From Diphasiastrum complanatum (taxonomy: Eukaryota; Streptophyta; Lycopodiopsida; Lycopodiales; Lycopodiaceae), in NCBI GenBank assembly GCA_029204225.1, contig CM055111.1:18432668-18496667 (forward strand): a stretch of DNA of 64,000 nucleotides, in the 5' to 3' direction. A program made the translations under genes and the position numbers. Below are positions 43,241-55,463 of the stretch, one piece after another. The notes below the pieces were generated by a model that saw only the letters and a program-made list of their open reading frames with translations, did no database searches and was not told the origin of the DNA. Each line of letters begins with the position of its first letter. Position 1 is the stretch's first letter.

Positions 43241-43429
43241 TCGATGTTTCGCATTAGTAATGAAGAGCGAATGGATGAACACGGTAGTCTCCGGGAGTGA
43301 ATGATATCTGTTACGCAACTAGAGGATGATCGTCGTCTTTCATCAATCGAGACTGAACGAGTTCAGATTAAAAGATAAGAAATTTTTGACCAATCCATTA
43401 AAAAATAAAAATCAATCGAGGGGACTACG

Positions 43430-46400
43430 TGCTTCTGTATGATAACAGAGACATGTTGTTTCCTGAGAAATTACATACTAGATGGATGGGACTTACAAAG
43501 TCATAGAAGTTTTAACAACGGATTACTTCAGTTAGCCAATCTTGAAGGACATTTACTTGATTACCCACTAGTTTACCATTACGAGCATCATGGCGATTGT
43601 GTTCAAAACGCATCCAAAACCAATCTTACCGGTTTTACAACCATTAGCTATACGAGCACAGATTGAACGACTTCTTCAATTTGATCCCTCAGTAATCCTT
43701 ACGGATGTGTGCCATGAGTTGATTTGAAATCTGAGCGAGACAGAGGAAGGACATATTTCCACCACTGTCTGGAATCAAGAGATCGTTATTACAGAAGGAA
43801 TTTACTATCGTGCCTTAGGTTTGCCTATGGACGACAGTATGCCTGTTACAAAGCCCGACTTCATCACTGAGAGCGGAGTTTTTCAGGAACAAGCTTATCT
43901 CGAGAAAATAGGTTATAAACTCTCTTATATCAGAGACCCTAATCTCAAAAGCTTTGTGTGCTTACTTCTTTTTTCTTATTGGAGGAAGAGTATACCATTT
44001 CTAACACGAATATGAGATACCTGCTGAGAGCCCTGAACAGAGAATCCATTGCCTTTAGATAGATTGCTTTTAAGCACTTCTGTCAGTTAGTAAAGATTAA
44101 TCAGTTTTCTAGGCTTGATTTGCAATTTGGTATTCTATGTATGCATGCCGATGTGTTAACTATGTAGGAAGATATTAGAATTGCACCGGTGCTGCCAGGG
44201 TTAGCCCCTTCAGTTGAGGCTGATTTCCAAATGCAAGCATCAAAGGCAACCACTATAGAGATGGCATCATCATCATCAAGCCAACACCAAAGGAGCTCGG
44301 TGAAGATGTCCTCTCTGTCATCGCAATATAAGCCACCTTCCAGTGCAGAAAGGAGCCAAGAAATGGAAGAAAAAACAAAAAATGTTGTTGAGCAGGAGCA
44401 GAACCAAGAAGATATCTAGCAGGAGCCAACACAAGAAGAAAAAGAATTTCTGATATTCAGCAAAAAAGTGAAAGTGATGTCGAGGCACCAATTCTTGATG
44501 AAAAATTATATGTGAAGACTTTTGGTACATTGTTGTCAGACACACAAGTAGCCATTCAACATTTTGCCAGCCTAGAGAAAGTCTCAAGGAAGCTTGGATC
44601 AAAATATGATTCCATTTGAACAGACCTAATCCAGAAGAATAATGAGCTGAAAGAAATCAAGGCTAAGCTATCACACAAGAGCAAAGAGCTTGAAGCAGCC
44701 CAAGCAGAGCTGATCAAGAAAGATACAGCCCTCAAAGAAGCAAAAAGTAGACATGATGCTACGCTGGAGGTACTTGAAGCAATTCAAGAGTAGTCCAATG
44801 CATTTGAAAATGAAAATCTATTGCTCAAGCAGCAGATCCAGACCCTGCAGGCTTTTTTGCAAGAGGAAAGACATGCACGAGCTACTTTGCAGAGTAGTAA
44901 CGAGGAGCTAAGCGACAAACTCAGCAATGCCATTACCAACAAGGAGAGTGCCCAAGCAAATCCAAGCAGCTTTAGGACTCTGTTGCCTAGCTGTAGAATT
45001 CTACAGACTCTGTTGAGGAAAGGCAACCAAATCTATAAGAAACAAGCCGAAGAGACAATTCTATGGCGGATAAGTGCCGAAATCACATTGGGAGCTTGTG
45101 TATCTCATGGGAGATACATGATCGACCCAACAACTTGGAAAGGTATTCAAGAAAAAATTATCCAGACCTTCCAGCTGCAATATTTGCAACCCTAGATGGT
45201 TTTATATGAGAAATTGAAAGAAGAACTGGAAGAGGCTAAGTTTCAATCAATCCAAATCCAAAATTTTGAAGATAAATAACATGTCCAGCGCCAAGACCAG
45301 TCTACGCAGATGGATGAGCCAGCTAAAGATACATCAGAGAAGGCCATCTAGACAGATATTGTTTTTAAGTAAATCCAAAAAGATCAAGACGTGTAGACTG
45401 ACCCTGAGGATGCTGTGAAGCCAAAAGCAACCAGTGACACAGCTTCTTTAGACCAACCAGCAACTCTAGCAATCATTTCGTAGCAGGCTGAAGCACCACA
45501 CAATGGAGTTGTCGAGAGAAGAACAAGGTAGTGTATTCACTACTAAAGACAGAATTTCAGACATTCCAACAAGAACTAACATTTTTTCTTCTACCTTTTA
45601 ATAGTCCAGAACTCCAGTGAAGAATGGATTACCTTCTTTTACCTAAACTTTTTGGTTATACAAAAGAACAATGGGAATGCCCTTGGATTTTTTCTAGCCT
45701 AAACACTTTTTGGGCCAAACTAACAGTGCACCAAAAAGGTATCTTTGCTCTTGCCATTGTTCAGAATAAGCTCAATGTGCAAACTAACTATATCCATGTT
45801 GTTACAGGATCTTTGCATATATATATCCTAGAATATCTAAAAACATTTGAAAACAATATTTTTCCAGCTTTGGATGAGTATCGGAATAAGCTAGACCCAA
45901 TTAACATTTTTGATGTTAATTGAGTAGTTCCTAGACCCGATCCAACTCCTTCCAAGTTCTCTAGTCAGTTATTATTCCTTGATCTGTGGGGAATCTACAC
46001 AGATTGGGAAGCTAATTATTCTCATTATTTGGAGGAAGTTAAAGCAGATGATATACTTCGCTCCACTAACCCAATAACCAGACCATACTATACTTACAAT
46101 TATGTAAATATTGGTTCTCTCATTTCATATGCCCTTTTGTCCATTCAACAATTGTACATTAAAGAAAAATTCCCAAAATATACATATGCAGCCCTCTCAC
46201 TAATTGTCCCTTCTGCTGAGATGTCTGAAATCTTGTCTGGGGATAGTTGGTACACTCATCTTGAAAATAACACATTGATCGACAACCCCCTTGCACCATT
46301 GGGAAATCAAGGAATGGGAGGTTATTCGAATTTATCATTTCAGGAAGATTACAACCAGAAGAACAATTACTACCTTGCTACAAAAGGGATGACCTTAGAG

Positions 46401-46440
46401 CAAGTCAATGAATGAAATGAAGCCCGAGCAAAAGCTATTT
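43430..46440 (+). pseudogene. Decayed extra ORF of the Gypsy element with coiled coil
   Basis: After the integrase, all on the plus strand, several frames form what looks like one broken gene. ILTDVCHELI... and IVITEGIYYRALGLPMDDSM lie at about 43,690-44,000. A Ser/Gln-rich low-complexity part lies at 44,189-44,420. A long heptad-like helix follows at about 44,450-45,000 (NNELKEIKAKLSHKSKELEA, LKQQIQTLQAFLQEERHARA). A C-terminal part lies at 45,624-46,440 (WIFSSLNTFWAKLTVHQKGI, WGIYTDWEANYSHYLEEVKA). At least six stops or shifts are present. Some plant Gypsy lineages have an additional ORF between pol and the 3' LTR. Whether this is one is an inference from position, and the protein family is unknown. 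Confidence 0.4.
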
Positions 46441-46511
46441 TCCATAGAAAGCCAGCCAGCAGGAAGTGACAAAGAAGATTGTAAGCAATTTGTTTGCGAG
46501 CCACTGCACAA

Positions 46512-46880
46512 CTGAGGAAGGGGATATGTGGAGCCTCATGATCCCACATTATCCAAAATTATTGTTTATATTGTACATGTAAATGTGTTATAGTGCCTAT
46601 ATTCATATAAAGGCCTACTTGCACTTTGTAAATTCATATTTAGATTAGAACTCGCGATGTTTTGTGCGACGTTCTTGATGAGGAATCAGGTTCGTGTATC
46701 GCGATTTGGGTTTTGCAGTCACGAAGCTTCCGCGAAGGAACCACAATCCTCTTGCGACTCGGATGGAGTTTAGATGCGATCACTGGACACTACCAGCTGA
46801 ATCACTCCTACAATCCTCCAGAATGTAGTCAAGCTGCTCTACTGATCTACATTTATAAAATTAATGCAGCATTCAACATA
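46512..46880 (+). repeat. Probable polypurine tract and 3' LTR of the Gypsy element
   Basis: CTGAGGAAGGGGATA (46,512-46,526) is followed by TGTGGAGCCTCATGATCCCA, the expected PPT/LTR junction. ATATAAAGG at about 46,603 would serve as a TATA box. The 3' end and the 5' LTR were not found, so the right limit is approximate. Confidence 0.4.
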
Positions 46881-47029
46881 GTTTCAACCAAGGTGCGGAA
46901 TTAAAATGAACGAGAAAAAGAAAAACTCAGACACACGATTAACAACAGAAGCATTTGCATACTAGATCAAACACAACTAGAGAAATTATCTATATTAAAC
47001 TTCCCCTACTTTTTTCAAGCATTGCATTC

Positions 47030-48180
47030 AAATCCATGCAATGCATTGGCAACATATTCTGCTGGGCTACAACAGTCTGCTTCTTGCTGACTCAGAGACC
47101 TGCTGCTCCTGATGCGATGGTGCATCCTCCCGAGACGCTTTTACAGTCGTCCTTGAGAGATGCCCAGCTAGCGTCACTATAGGAAAGTATCATGAAGCAT
47201 GTACCATGACAATAACACAAGCCATAATCCCTCGTTAATTGAAGATATTGCAAAATTCATTTCGCAATCTTCCAATGTGTCGAGCCTGGGTTCGTGCAGA
47301 ATTGGCTCATCCTGAATACTGCATAAGCAATATCAGGCCGTATATTGTCAGCAAGATACATCAGTGATCCTATCAGCTTCCTCTAAGGTGTGAATTGCAT
47401 CTGTTCTCTCTCTTCCTCAATCTTTGGACAATTATCATTCGTCAGCACCATCCCTACGAGCATTGGAGTGTTCGCTCCTTTGCAGTTCAGCATCCCAAAG
47501 TCCTCTAGGATCTTCTGGGTGTATCTGGACTGGTGAATGTTTAGCTTACCTCCCTCATAGTCCCTTTCAATTTGCAAGCCTAGGTAACACCTGGCTTCTC
47601 CCATATCCACGATCTCGAAATGTTTCAAGATGTTTGTCTTTACTTCAACAATAAGCTGCTCACTTATCAGAGTGTCATCCACATACACAGCCACAATGAT
47701 GATTAGCCCATCTGTAACTCTGACATATACATTGGAATCAGCCAAGAGAGGCTTCAATCCTAATGATTTCAGGGCTTGATCTTTCTTCTTGTACCATTGT
47801 CGGGCTGATTGTTTCAGACTGCAGATGTTTCTATGCATTCTGCATGCATAGTCAGAAAGTGAATTTGAGACAGATCCTGGGGTTGATCCATGTAGACCTC
47901 TTCGCCTAATTCGCCATGCAATAAGGTTGTCTTCTCATCCACAATGTGGATCTTGAGGTCATAAGCTGCTGAATTTTGTTTTCAAGATCATCGTAGCTAG
48001 AAAAGACTTCTTCCCTCAAATAAAAAATATCTTCTATATCACTAAAAGATATATAACTATCATTGTTTATAGTATATAGAAGAAGATATAATATAGGTTT
48101 TTTAGGACTATGAGATAACGTCGGTTCCGACAAAATGATTGAGCGAGAAGTTGTCTGCTCAAATTTTGAAGCCATTGCGA
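47030..48180 (-). pseudogene. Deleted Copia element, gag start, RT and RNase H fragments (minus strand)
   Basis: Reading on the minus strand: MASKFEQTTSRSIILSEPTL (from 48,175) resembles a Copia gag start and is preceded by GTATTGGAGCTGAAGC, a decayed primer-site-like string. It jumps directly to the RT piece ELGEEVYMDQP (about 47,905), then SLKQSARQWYKK, the catalytic AVYVDDTLIS, and ARCYLGLQIERDYEG. A stop comes before RKLIGSLMYLADNIRPDIAY (about 47,380-47,320). After a gap, YSDASWASLKDDCKSVSGGC of RNase H lies at about 47,180. Most of gag, protease and integrase is deleted. Confidence 0.75.
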
Positions 48181-49721
48181 CATTGCGGCTTCAGCTCCAA
48201 TACTATATCAACATTTGTTTCATCTACAACCATTGGAATAGATACATTAGTTGTAGTCAAAGGAATTTAAGATAAACCTTTAGACTCATCTTTTGCCACC
48301 TCAACAGAAATATAAAATATGAAAGCCATGCCTTTTATAAGAAGATGACATTTTTTATCATGTATATCATAGTGAATGTACATTTTATCATGTATATCAC
48401 AGGGACATTTTTTATCGGGTATATCACAGTGAATATATCTCTTGAAGCTTTCATGTACATTTGAGAATTTCCTATCGTGTCTTTGCTTATAAGAAGGATA
48501 AGCGTGTATTAGGTCACGAAAATGTACAAAACTAGAGTTGTCTATATCTATAAGTAGAGTAGTAATAATATTACTAAATCTACCAAGAAGATCAGCAAAC
48601 TAAAAACGATTCTCATAAAAAACTTATCTATATCAAATGGTGCATAGAAAAGGATAAAAAAAAATTCAAGAGATAATGCACTTTCGGCAAGAGTCAATTA
48701 AAATTATTGTGGAAAATTCTATTCCTGTTACTATTGCACATATTCCGCCGAGGGGTCTTGATTAAGAAGAACTGGATGTGGAGATCATAGACCAAAAAGT
48801 TGGTATTCAGACGGAGCAAAAGAAAGATGAGATACAAGAAGGAAAATAGAATGGTCAGCCTTCATGGGGATGAACTGAAATGTATTTCAAATGTACAGAA
48901 AAATTTATACAAATATATTGAGTTAAAATTATGATCTTTTATGCATCCTCAATTTCGATTGTTGTTGTTATATCTTTGCATTTCATGTGCTCTTCTTGCC
49001 TTATCCTTATCTACACACACAAAATTAAAATCATTGTAACATTCAACATCTTGAAACAATAACAAATCAAAATTTAAAATTTGCATATTGAATAACATAC
49101 CTTAACACCGCTCAACAAAAATTGATAGTATCAAAGAAGGTCAAACTAGAACATGTCAAGTTCTAATCGAATGACTCCAATCTTCCTCCACCTCGATTAC
49201 TATTACATCCATGTCCAGTATGAGGAATTCGGAATAATTCCTGACATGGATAGCCGGTCACTCCAGTGCATGTGGCTATTAGTTATGCCTCGTCATTCTG
49301 GGCTTGACCAGTAAAGTAATTTATAATCATATGTAGGCCCAGACCTATATTGTACATGGGAGCACTTGCATGGTGTTTGACTGCTATGATTGAAGAATAG
49401 GAGGGCAATTGCTATTCCAGGTTGCATGGGGTGTTGGATTATTCTCCTATTAATCGACTACTTAATCTTCGTCCAATTTTTATCCAGACCTGTACCTTTC
49501 TTCATGTTTTTACACAGTCTACATAATTACTCAAAAATGGCTCATAGGTGGCTCCAGCATTTAGTGTCATCATCAACAAATTTCGTGTCGTTTGATTGGC
49601 AATCAATGACAAATTTCGTGTCGGTTGAAAGACAATTTATTGTTCAATTTGTTTTAAAGCTATAGACTTGCCCTAATTTTATAGCAAGTAAATTTCCAGG
49701 AAGATCCAGATGGATTCCAAC
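48181..49721. other. No supported gene
   Basis: AT-rich. A short repeated TTTTATCATGTATATCA string (48,352 and 48,382, with a variant at 48,411) is the only structure noticed. The frame at 49,390-49,665 is unrecognised. Confidence 0.35.
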
Positions 49722-50236
49722 TCACTATGGCCCACTAGCCATTATGGTCTACGATCTAATTAGTTGTCCTACTATTGGACGTTGTCGCATTTGCTTAGTA
49801 TAAATAGCTGCTCATATTTCTACATTATAGTGAATCAAGTATTGAATAGTTAGTGTTCTCTCTCAAGCCTGCGGGCTTGGACACTCTTGAGTATTCTAGC
49901 TCATTTCTTTAGAGTTGATTAGAGATTTCTATTGTGGTTCTAGTCATCAGTAGTTGCGCTTAATTCAGACTTATATTTAGTCACTATGGCCCACTAGCCA
50001 TTATGATCTACGACCTGATTAGTTGTCCTACTATTGGATGTTGCCACATTTGCTTAGTATAAATAGCTGCTCATATTTCTACATTATAATGAATCAATTA
50101 TTGAACAGTTAGCGTTTTCTCTCAAGCCTGCGGGCTTGGACACTCTTGAGTATTCTAGCTCATTTCTTTAGAGTTGATTAGAAATTGCTATTGTGGTTGC
50201 TCATCAGTAGTTGCGCTTAATTCAGACTTATAGCGT
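49722..50236 (+). repeat. Tandem duplication, two units of about 257 bp with TATA boxes
   Basis: Units 49,722-49,980 and 49,981-50,236 both begin TCACTATGGCCCACTAGCCA. They contain GTATAAATAGCTGCTCATAT, then CTCAAGCCTGCGGGCTTGGA, and end AGTTGCGCTTAATTCAGACT. Identity is about 93% by eye. A TATA box followed by a hairpin (AAGCCTGCGGGCTT) inside a tandem unit suggests partial LTR duplication, but no TG/CA ends were identified. Confidence 0.75.
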
Positions 50237-50865
50237 CTAACCAATTGATGAATGGCTTTCTTCAGTTCTACATTATAAGCTGCTGCAAGGAATATTGACT
50301 GTATCTCTTAGTTTTGTTTGAATAAACTCATGACTGTGATTTGTGCCATTTCGAGATGCGATGCTTCAGCCCACCGTTTGCTTTGAGGTCACTCTCACTC
50401 TCTATGCCATTATATATAAGATCGTTTGTTCCTTCTAAACTTCGCCCTTCTTCTTCTTTATTTCTATTTTAGTTGGGAATTCTCATCTCGGTTCTAGTTT
50501 GCCTGCAAGCTTTTTAATAGTTTAAGTTTGGAATTTGTGTTGCCTAAGTGTATTTATTTTTCAGAGAGAAGTCCGTATGATTTTCCCCACCAAACAACAG
50601 CTAACACCATATTTAACGTATTTAATGCTTTGGGACAAGTAGAGTTGGCTACTATATTGCAACTGATCAAAGGAAGCTATTTATCTATATAGGAAAACTA
50701 ATTCTTTTCTGTTAAACAATTTCTATATAGGAAAATACTTATTCTAGGAAATTCTTGGTCAAAATTTTCCTATATAGGAAAAGTTTTCCTATATTGTCAA
50801 TCTAGGAACTGTTTCATTTTTCCTAGTGAATGCACACTTCCTAGTTATGTGTATTTCATTCTAGG
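50237..50865. other. No supported gene
   Basis: AT-rich. Between 50,680 and 50,870 the string CCTATATAGGAAA and CTAGGAAA variants recur in both orientations six or more times, forming a small palindromic cluster just before the duplicated gene fragment. Confidence 0.45.
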
Positions 50866-51489
50866 AAAATGTGGAAACCCATGGGTTTTCGCCAGTTCTT
50901 TAACTTCCGCTCTACAAATATTTCGAGCAGAAGTCCTCAGAATTGGTAAAGCATTGAATGCAAAGCGTTTAAATGCTATTCAGTTAGCCATATTAACTGT
51001 CCTCAGCGCTTTTTGGGAGATATGCAATCTATGCACCAGTTCTAGTGATTGGGGCTTAGATTCCACAACGCTAGCTCAACATTTACCATGGTTTCCATTA
51101 ATCTACAATGGTCTCACTGTGGTGGACTATGCAGCTGGTTGGAAATACGAGCTCTGCGTGGTGTGAATGCATCCGTCACCACTTTCATTTACATGACTAT
51201 TCCAGTCTGGGGTGCACTTTTCTCTACACTTCTCCGACACAAATCTGCAAACGGTCTTGAACTTTTGGGAGGCCTGATGGTTCTGCTAGCAACTATGTGG
51301 ACCAACAAAATGACATCTCGAAAACCTACCAATCGCTCTCAACTGTACCAAACAGATCTGGGCCTTAAGATACAGAAGACAGAAAATGGCCACCTGAATT
51401 TTTGCCAGAATCTTTCCAGACCGGATCATGGCTATTTGATGAAAAATGTCCTGGTATCAACCCTCCTCAGTGCTGATCATCTTCCATGA
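50866..51489 (+). pseudogene. EamA transporter fragment (second EamA repeat), frameshifted
   Basis: GNPWVFASSLTSALQIFRAE and FWEICNLCTSSSDWGLDSTT, then LAQHLPWFPLIYNG, lie in one frame. After a one-base change near 51,110-51,120, CGGLCSWLEIRALRGVNASV and IYMTIPVWGALFSTLLRHKS follow in the next, ending at a TGA (51,487-51,489). Exons 1-3 and the start of exon 4 are absent. Relative to the gene at 5,478 it has many replacements, so the duplication is old. It cannot make a functional transporter. Confidence 0.8.
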
Positions 51490-51774
51490 GTCATGTTGAT
51501 ATCTCAACTAAAATCTCCGTTCTATACTGCTCAAACCGAGAGGCTTGTTAAAGACGTAGATTTCATGATTCATGATTCAGAAGAACACGGATTGTCTATT
51601 CGTATTTACTAACTCTTTCAAACCTCCACAATACAGTACCAGAGTTCATAATATCTCCATCTTTTTTGGGCACTGAAGAGCATGTCTATGATATTGGCGA
51701 ATGAGTGCTCAAAAATCTGTTCGCAAAATATTGCGTAGTTCAGTTATATAGATAATATGAAATACATAGAAGTA

Positions 51775-52090
51775 ATAGGCCCCCGGGTGTGGTGGTTGGG
51801 TTGGGTTGGTTATGTACATTCCCATTACCTTCCCTGCTCACGTGTGGGTGGATATCCGGGCCGCTTCAACCCCCTGGGACTTACGAGCACGGCCCGCACA
51901 TGGGAGGGGTTTGGCCCCGGTGCACCCCCTAGCGGCTAACAGGTGTCCGCAGGGGGGTGCCCGCCAAAATTTGAGGTGTGGCTGGCGTGAAGGTTTTCGA
52001 CAGGCAGCCCCAGGCCACGGGCACTGAGCCGCGGTCTCGGACAGGGCAGGTGGCACCGGGCACCCATACACACACACACACATGCTAGCG
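51775..52090 (+). other. GC-rich island with SINE-like head
   Basis: From AATAGGCCCCCGGGTGTGGT to the CACACACA run at 52,068-52,082, the sequence is strikingly GC-rich in a window that is otherwise AT-rich. The head matches the SINE-like insert at 8,431 and the tail GGGGCCAAAGCCTC reappears at 52,282. The left copy has only the head and tail joined. Open frames on both strands here follow from GC bias. It is likely a longer SINE-type insertion. Confidence 0.5.
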
Positions 52091-52905
52091 ATTAGGTGAG
52101 TTTCTGTATATATTCCCTCCCCTTACCTTGTAGAAATGCTTATGGGATATAAATTGGCTACCTAGACACGTGGCGTTCAGGCAGCCAGTTTTTAAAAAAA
52201 AGAAAAAAAAAGAAAACGTGTGGTTAGGAGGGCACCGGGGCCAAACCATCATAAGTGCGGCCCGTGCTCGCAAGATGCGAGGGGCCAAAGCCTCTTTAAA
52301 ATAAAAGTAGCATAAAATAGATAGAATTAGAAGTGGTGTTAGCTTTCAAACGAGATGAGTTTCTCAGCAATATGCCAATAAAAGCTCGACTACGAGCTCG
52401 AAGGTTGTTAGGATGTCTTGCAGGGCAGGAAATTGTCTCCAAGTTCTCTTTCCATTTCCACTAGTTTTAGATCCAATTTCCTACTCTGTCAAAGGTTAAC
52501 CTGAACTTTGTATCTGCTTCTGTGTAGTCAATCCCCTCTAGGCACAACCGAAGTTATAAGAGCTTGCCATATTCGTAAACAATGATATGATGATGGGTGT
52601 CCAACAATGCCGGTATGGAGTTCCGAGTAAGGCAGTGATGTTGAATCTCGACAAAGAGCAGTTCTCTCCTTCAATCCATTTATAACCTATCAAACTTGTT
52701 TACACGCTGTATAGAATTGTGCCGAGATTCATAGCCCTACTTAGCTCTAACTTTAAGATCTTAACAAAACGAGATTAAGAATAATGCACGAGAATAAGAG
52801 AGAAAATGTCACAAGAGGTTATCCATTGCTTTCATTCCCAGCAAGACGTGTTCGTGCCAACTAATTGAGTCTTTTTGTGAAGCATACTCCTTTTTAGCAT
52901 CAGAT

Positions 52906-53693
52906 CTTATGCTACATTTATGCTTTTCTATTACAAGTAAGTTTTGTACAAGCATGGTTATTTTAAAGTATTTATATTGTTATGGTATGGGGATTTTTTT
53001 TGGGGTGGAGAGGAGTTTTGCAATGCTCTTCCGCCTAGGCATAAAGAAAGGCCCTTCCCTATTGTCAAATAAGCGAGAAGTATTTTGTTATCTTAAAATT
53101 TCAAAAAATTGTAGTGACAATTTGCACAAATTTTTGTATGAAAGGGTATGTGCAAAAAAGGTTGTGATATTGTGAACATTGTTATTTCAAAAAATTGCCT
53201 TCGATATGGACTTAATAATCTCTTTGTTAATCAAAACTCTAATTTCGTAATAGGTAGAAAATTGTGGAGAATTTGGGTTACAGTTGCAAGTGTGTACCTT
53301 GGAGAGAGACACTTCCTTGGGCTTGGGACTTGACACTTTGCAAGTAAATGTGTGCGAGTTATGCGAGCTTATGATTTGCTAAATCACATATTTTAACAAT
53401 CTCCAAATTGTTGGATATTTTGTTTGTTGAAAATGAATTGCACTGTTAGACTCATTTACAAATATATATTTGTATTAATAATGTTGCAAAAAATTATAAA
53501 GATGTGAAATAGCATGAATATAACATCATTTGTAACCATATTCTACATTTCTAAGTTGCATTCAAACAACCCAATGAAGTTTGAAATTCTATTTATTAAG
53601 CTTGAATTTTAAAAGAGGAGCGGACATAGTCATTTGATTAACAACCAACAACCTTAAGATGTCAAGACCTTGACATCACATAGAACAACTCTT
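52906..53693. other. No supported gene
   Basis: AT-rich. The frame at 52,909-53,175 has no recognised features. Confidence 0.4.
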
Positions 53694-53698
53694 GTTAA
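53694..53698 (+). other. Target-site duplication GTTAA (partner 58,775-58,779)
   Basis: GTTAA stands immediately outside both LTR ends of the element at 53,699-58,774: a perfect 5-bp duplication, as Copia integrase makes. Confidence 0.9.
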
Positions 53699-54518
53699 TG
53701 TTGAATTTCACACGTGTGGATTGTCCACTACATGTATTTGTGATCTCCTAAGGTGTGTAGATGCACCAAGATCAAGACTAGATTGAGATTCAAGATCTAT
53801 CTTTGATTCTATGGCAAAAACACACTACTACATGCATTCAATCACTTCCAACTCTCACTCACACGTGTGGGAGGTGTTCCAAAAGTATTCTAAGTAAAAA
53901 CAAGCTGCTCTCCTCGGGTAGAGAGAGAAAAATCATCATGAGCTCTCGGGTAGAGAGAGAAAGCTAGAAATTCAATGACACTCAAAATCCACTCAATCTC
54001 AAAATCAATTAGATCCAAAAGGAGGAGTACAATGATACTAATAGATTCATGAGCTACCACTATGCTTAACTATGATTGGATCACACTTTGCCACCTCTTA
54101 ATCCTATTGGACCATTGATCCATGCACCTCTAAATTCTATTGAACTATATTCAAGCACACCTCAATTTTCTATTGGACCTCACAAGGTTCCACCTCTAAA
54201 TCCTATTGGACCTCTTAAGCTTCATCAAACAAAAGCATGACACTTGTCTACACTCTAATTGGCACAAGTTTGGCTCTATTTTGGCTCAATATTGGCATTA
54301 CAAGTGGAAATGGATAATTTGCCATCTATGCCAAATTTGACCCTATCAACATCCTACACCTAAATGCTTGACTATGAAATTCTATGAGACCCCTATATCA
54401 AACATTTTGATTAACTTTACAATTCTCCACACGTGGGAACATCCTCCACACATGTGAGATTCACTTGCAAACTTCTATCATAAAAAATACCAAGTTAGAT
54501 TTTTGCCAATTTCTCACA
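53699..54518 (-). repeat. 3' LTR of the minus-strand Copia element
   Basis: On the minus strand it starts TGTGAGAAATTGGCAAAAAT and ends ACACGTGTGAAATTCAACA. It keeps ACGTGGGAACATCCTCC (about 54,432), which is deleted from the other LTR. Confidence 0.92.
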
Positions 54519-54533
54519 CTCCTCCTTAAAAAA
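54519..54533 (-). other. Polypurine tract (minus strand)
   Basis: On the minus strand TTTAAGGAGGAG lies directly before the LTR start TGTGAG. Confidence 0.8.
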
Positions 54534-54644
54534 TAGCTTGGAAAGGTACTAGATCACTTGAGAAGTTTGTAAATTTTTTTGAGTGGATCCTTTGGTATGC
54601 ATAAGAAGTGAAGATCAGCCAAGGGATCCATCATAGCAGCACCC

Positions 54645-55451
54645 TCACCATATCCATGATAAGGTCTCTTTGGTAGAGATCTCTTGCCAATGCCTTTGAA
54701 GAGTGCTCCACCAATATGCCACTATTATCATGGGCTTCCTCCATGCTTGATGATGATCTTTGCCTTGAAAGTTCCACTTGCATGATGGATGCACCATAAA
54801 TAGAGAAATCTGAGGCTTCCAAGCCTCATAAGGATCATGGAGATCAAGATCATAAGATGTGAAACAATGATGATTATCAAGATTATGCTTTCTAGCTTGA
54901 CTAGTCCACATACAATGAACTATATCCATGATGGATCTAATCTTGATATCAAAGACTATCTTGATCTTTTTTAGGCTAGTTACTCTCTCAAGGATGTAAG
55001 TGTCCACTTTGGATGCTTCACTTAATCTCAAGAGGAGTTTACAATTTGCCTCAAAACATGTGAAAACATGATTTTCAAAAAAGTGAGTACCAAGCTCAAT
55101 CTTGTTCTTACTAGAACCAAGAGCATACTTTTGACAATACAATATCTTGCTTTTAAAAAGTATTGGAAACACATCTAAGTCAATAATAACAAGAAACATG
55201 TCCATACCATAAGCATCATACAAAACTAGTATAGCTTTTCTTGAACTTTGAGATCCAAAAAATTCAATGAAGCAAGATAGCATTTCAAGCAAAGGAAGAG
55301 AAGCATATATGAATGTGTTGTAGTAGATACAACATGAAAGATGCCCCTCTTTGCCATGTAAGGTGAGCCATAAAGACTCGGCCAAGCATCTTGAAGATCT
55401 TCTTGAAATCATATGAAGAAGAAACTCCTCCTCGCACATTGGCCCCATCAT
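54645..55451 (-). CDS. Unrecognised 268-aa ORF inside the Copia element
   Basis: An uninterrupted frame sits where integrase core, RT and RNase H should be. The product is rich in aromatic and hydrophobic residues (LVLYDAYGMDMFLVIIDLDV, KLLLRLSEASKVDTYILERV). It has no YVDD, no GGEY, no RNase H motif and no zinc knuckle. I do not recognise it. It could be a captured host fragment, a coding-like by-product of a rearranged pol, or simply a long chance frame. A second overlapping frame at 54,631-54,822 covers its end. Confidence 0.3.
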   Translation of the reverse strand: MMGPMCEEEFLLHMISRRSSRCLAESLWLTLHGKEGHLSCCIYYNTFIYASLPLLEMLSCFIEFFGSQSSRKAILVLYDAYGMDMFLVIIDLDVFPILFKSKILYCQKYALGSSKNKIELGTHFFENHVFTCFEANCKLLLRLSEASKVDTYILERVTSLKKIKIVFDIKIRSIMDIVHCMWTSQARKHNLDNHHCFTSYDLDLHDPYEAWKPQISLFMVHPSCKWNFQGKDHHQAWRKPMIIVAYWWSTLQRHWQEISTKETLSWIW

Positions 55452-55463
55452 AACTTGAATACC

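Larger units (their letters stand above)
50866..52905 (+). repeat. Segmental duplication, right copy (partner 7,545-9,082)
   Basis: It holds the 3' half of exon 4 of the EamA gene, its 3' flank and a SINE-like insert, in the same order as the left copy. It is about 500 bases longer because of the GC-rich block and other small insertions. Confidence 0.75.

Noticed and set aside
51757-52083. Three overlapping frames in the GC-rich island
   Set aside because: Long frames are expected in GC-rich DNA; no family motif is present.
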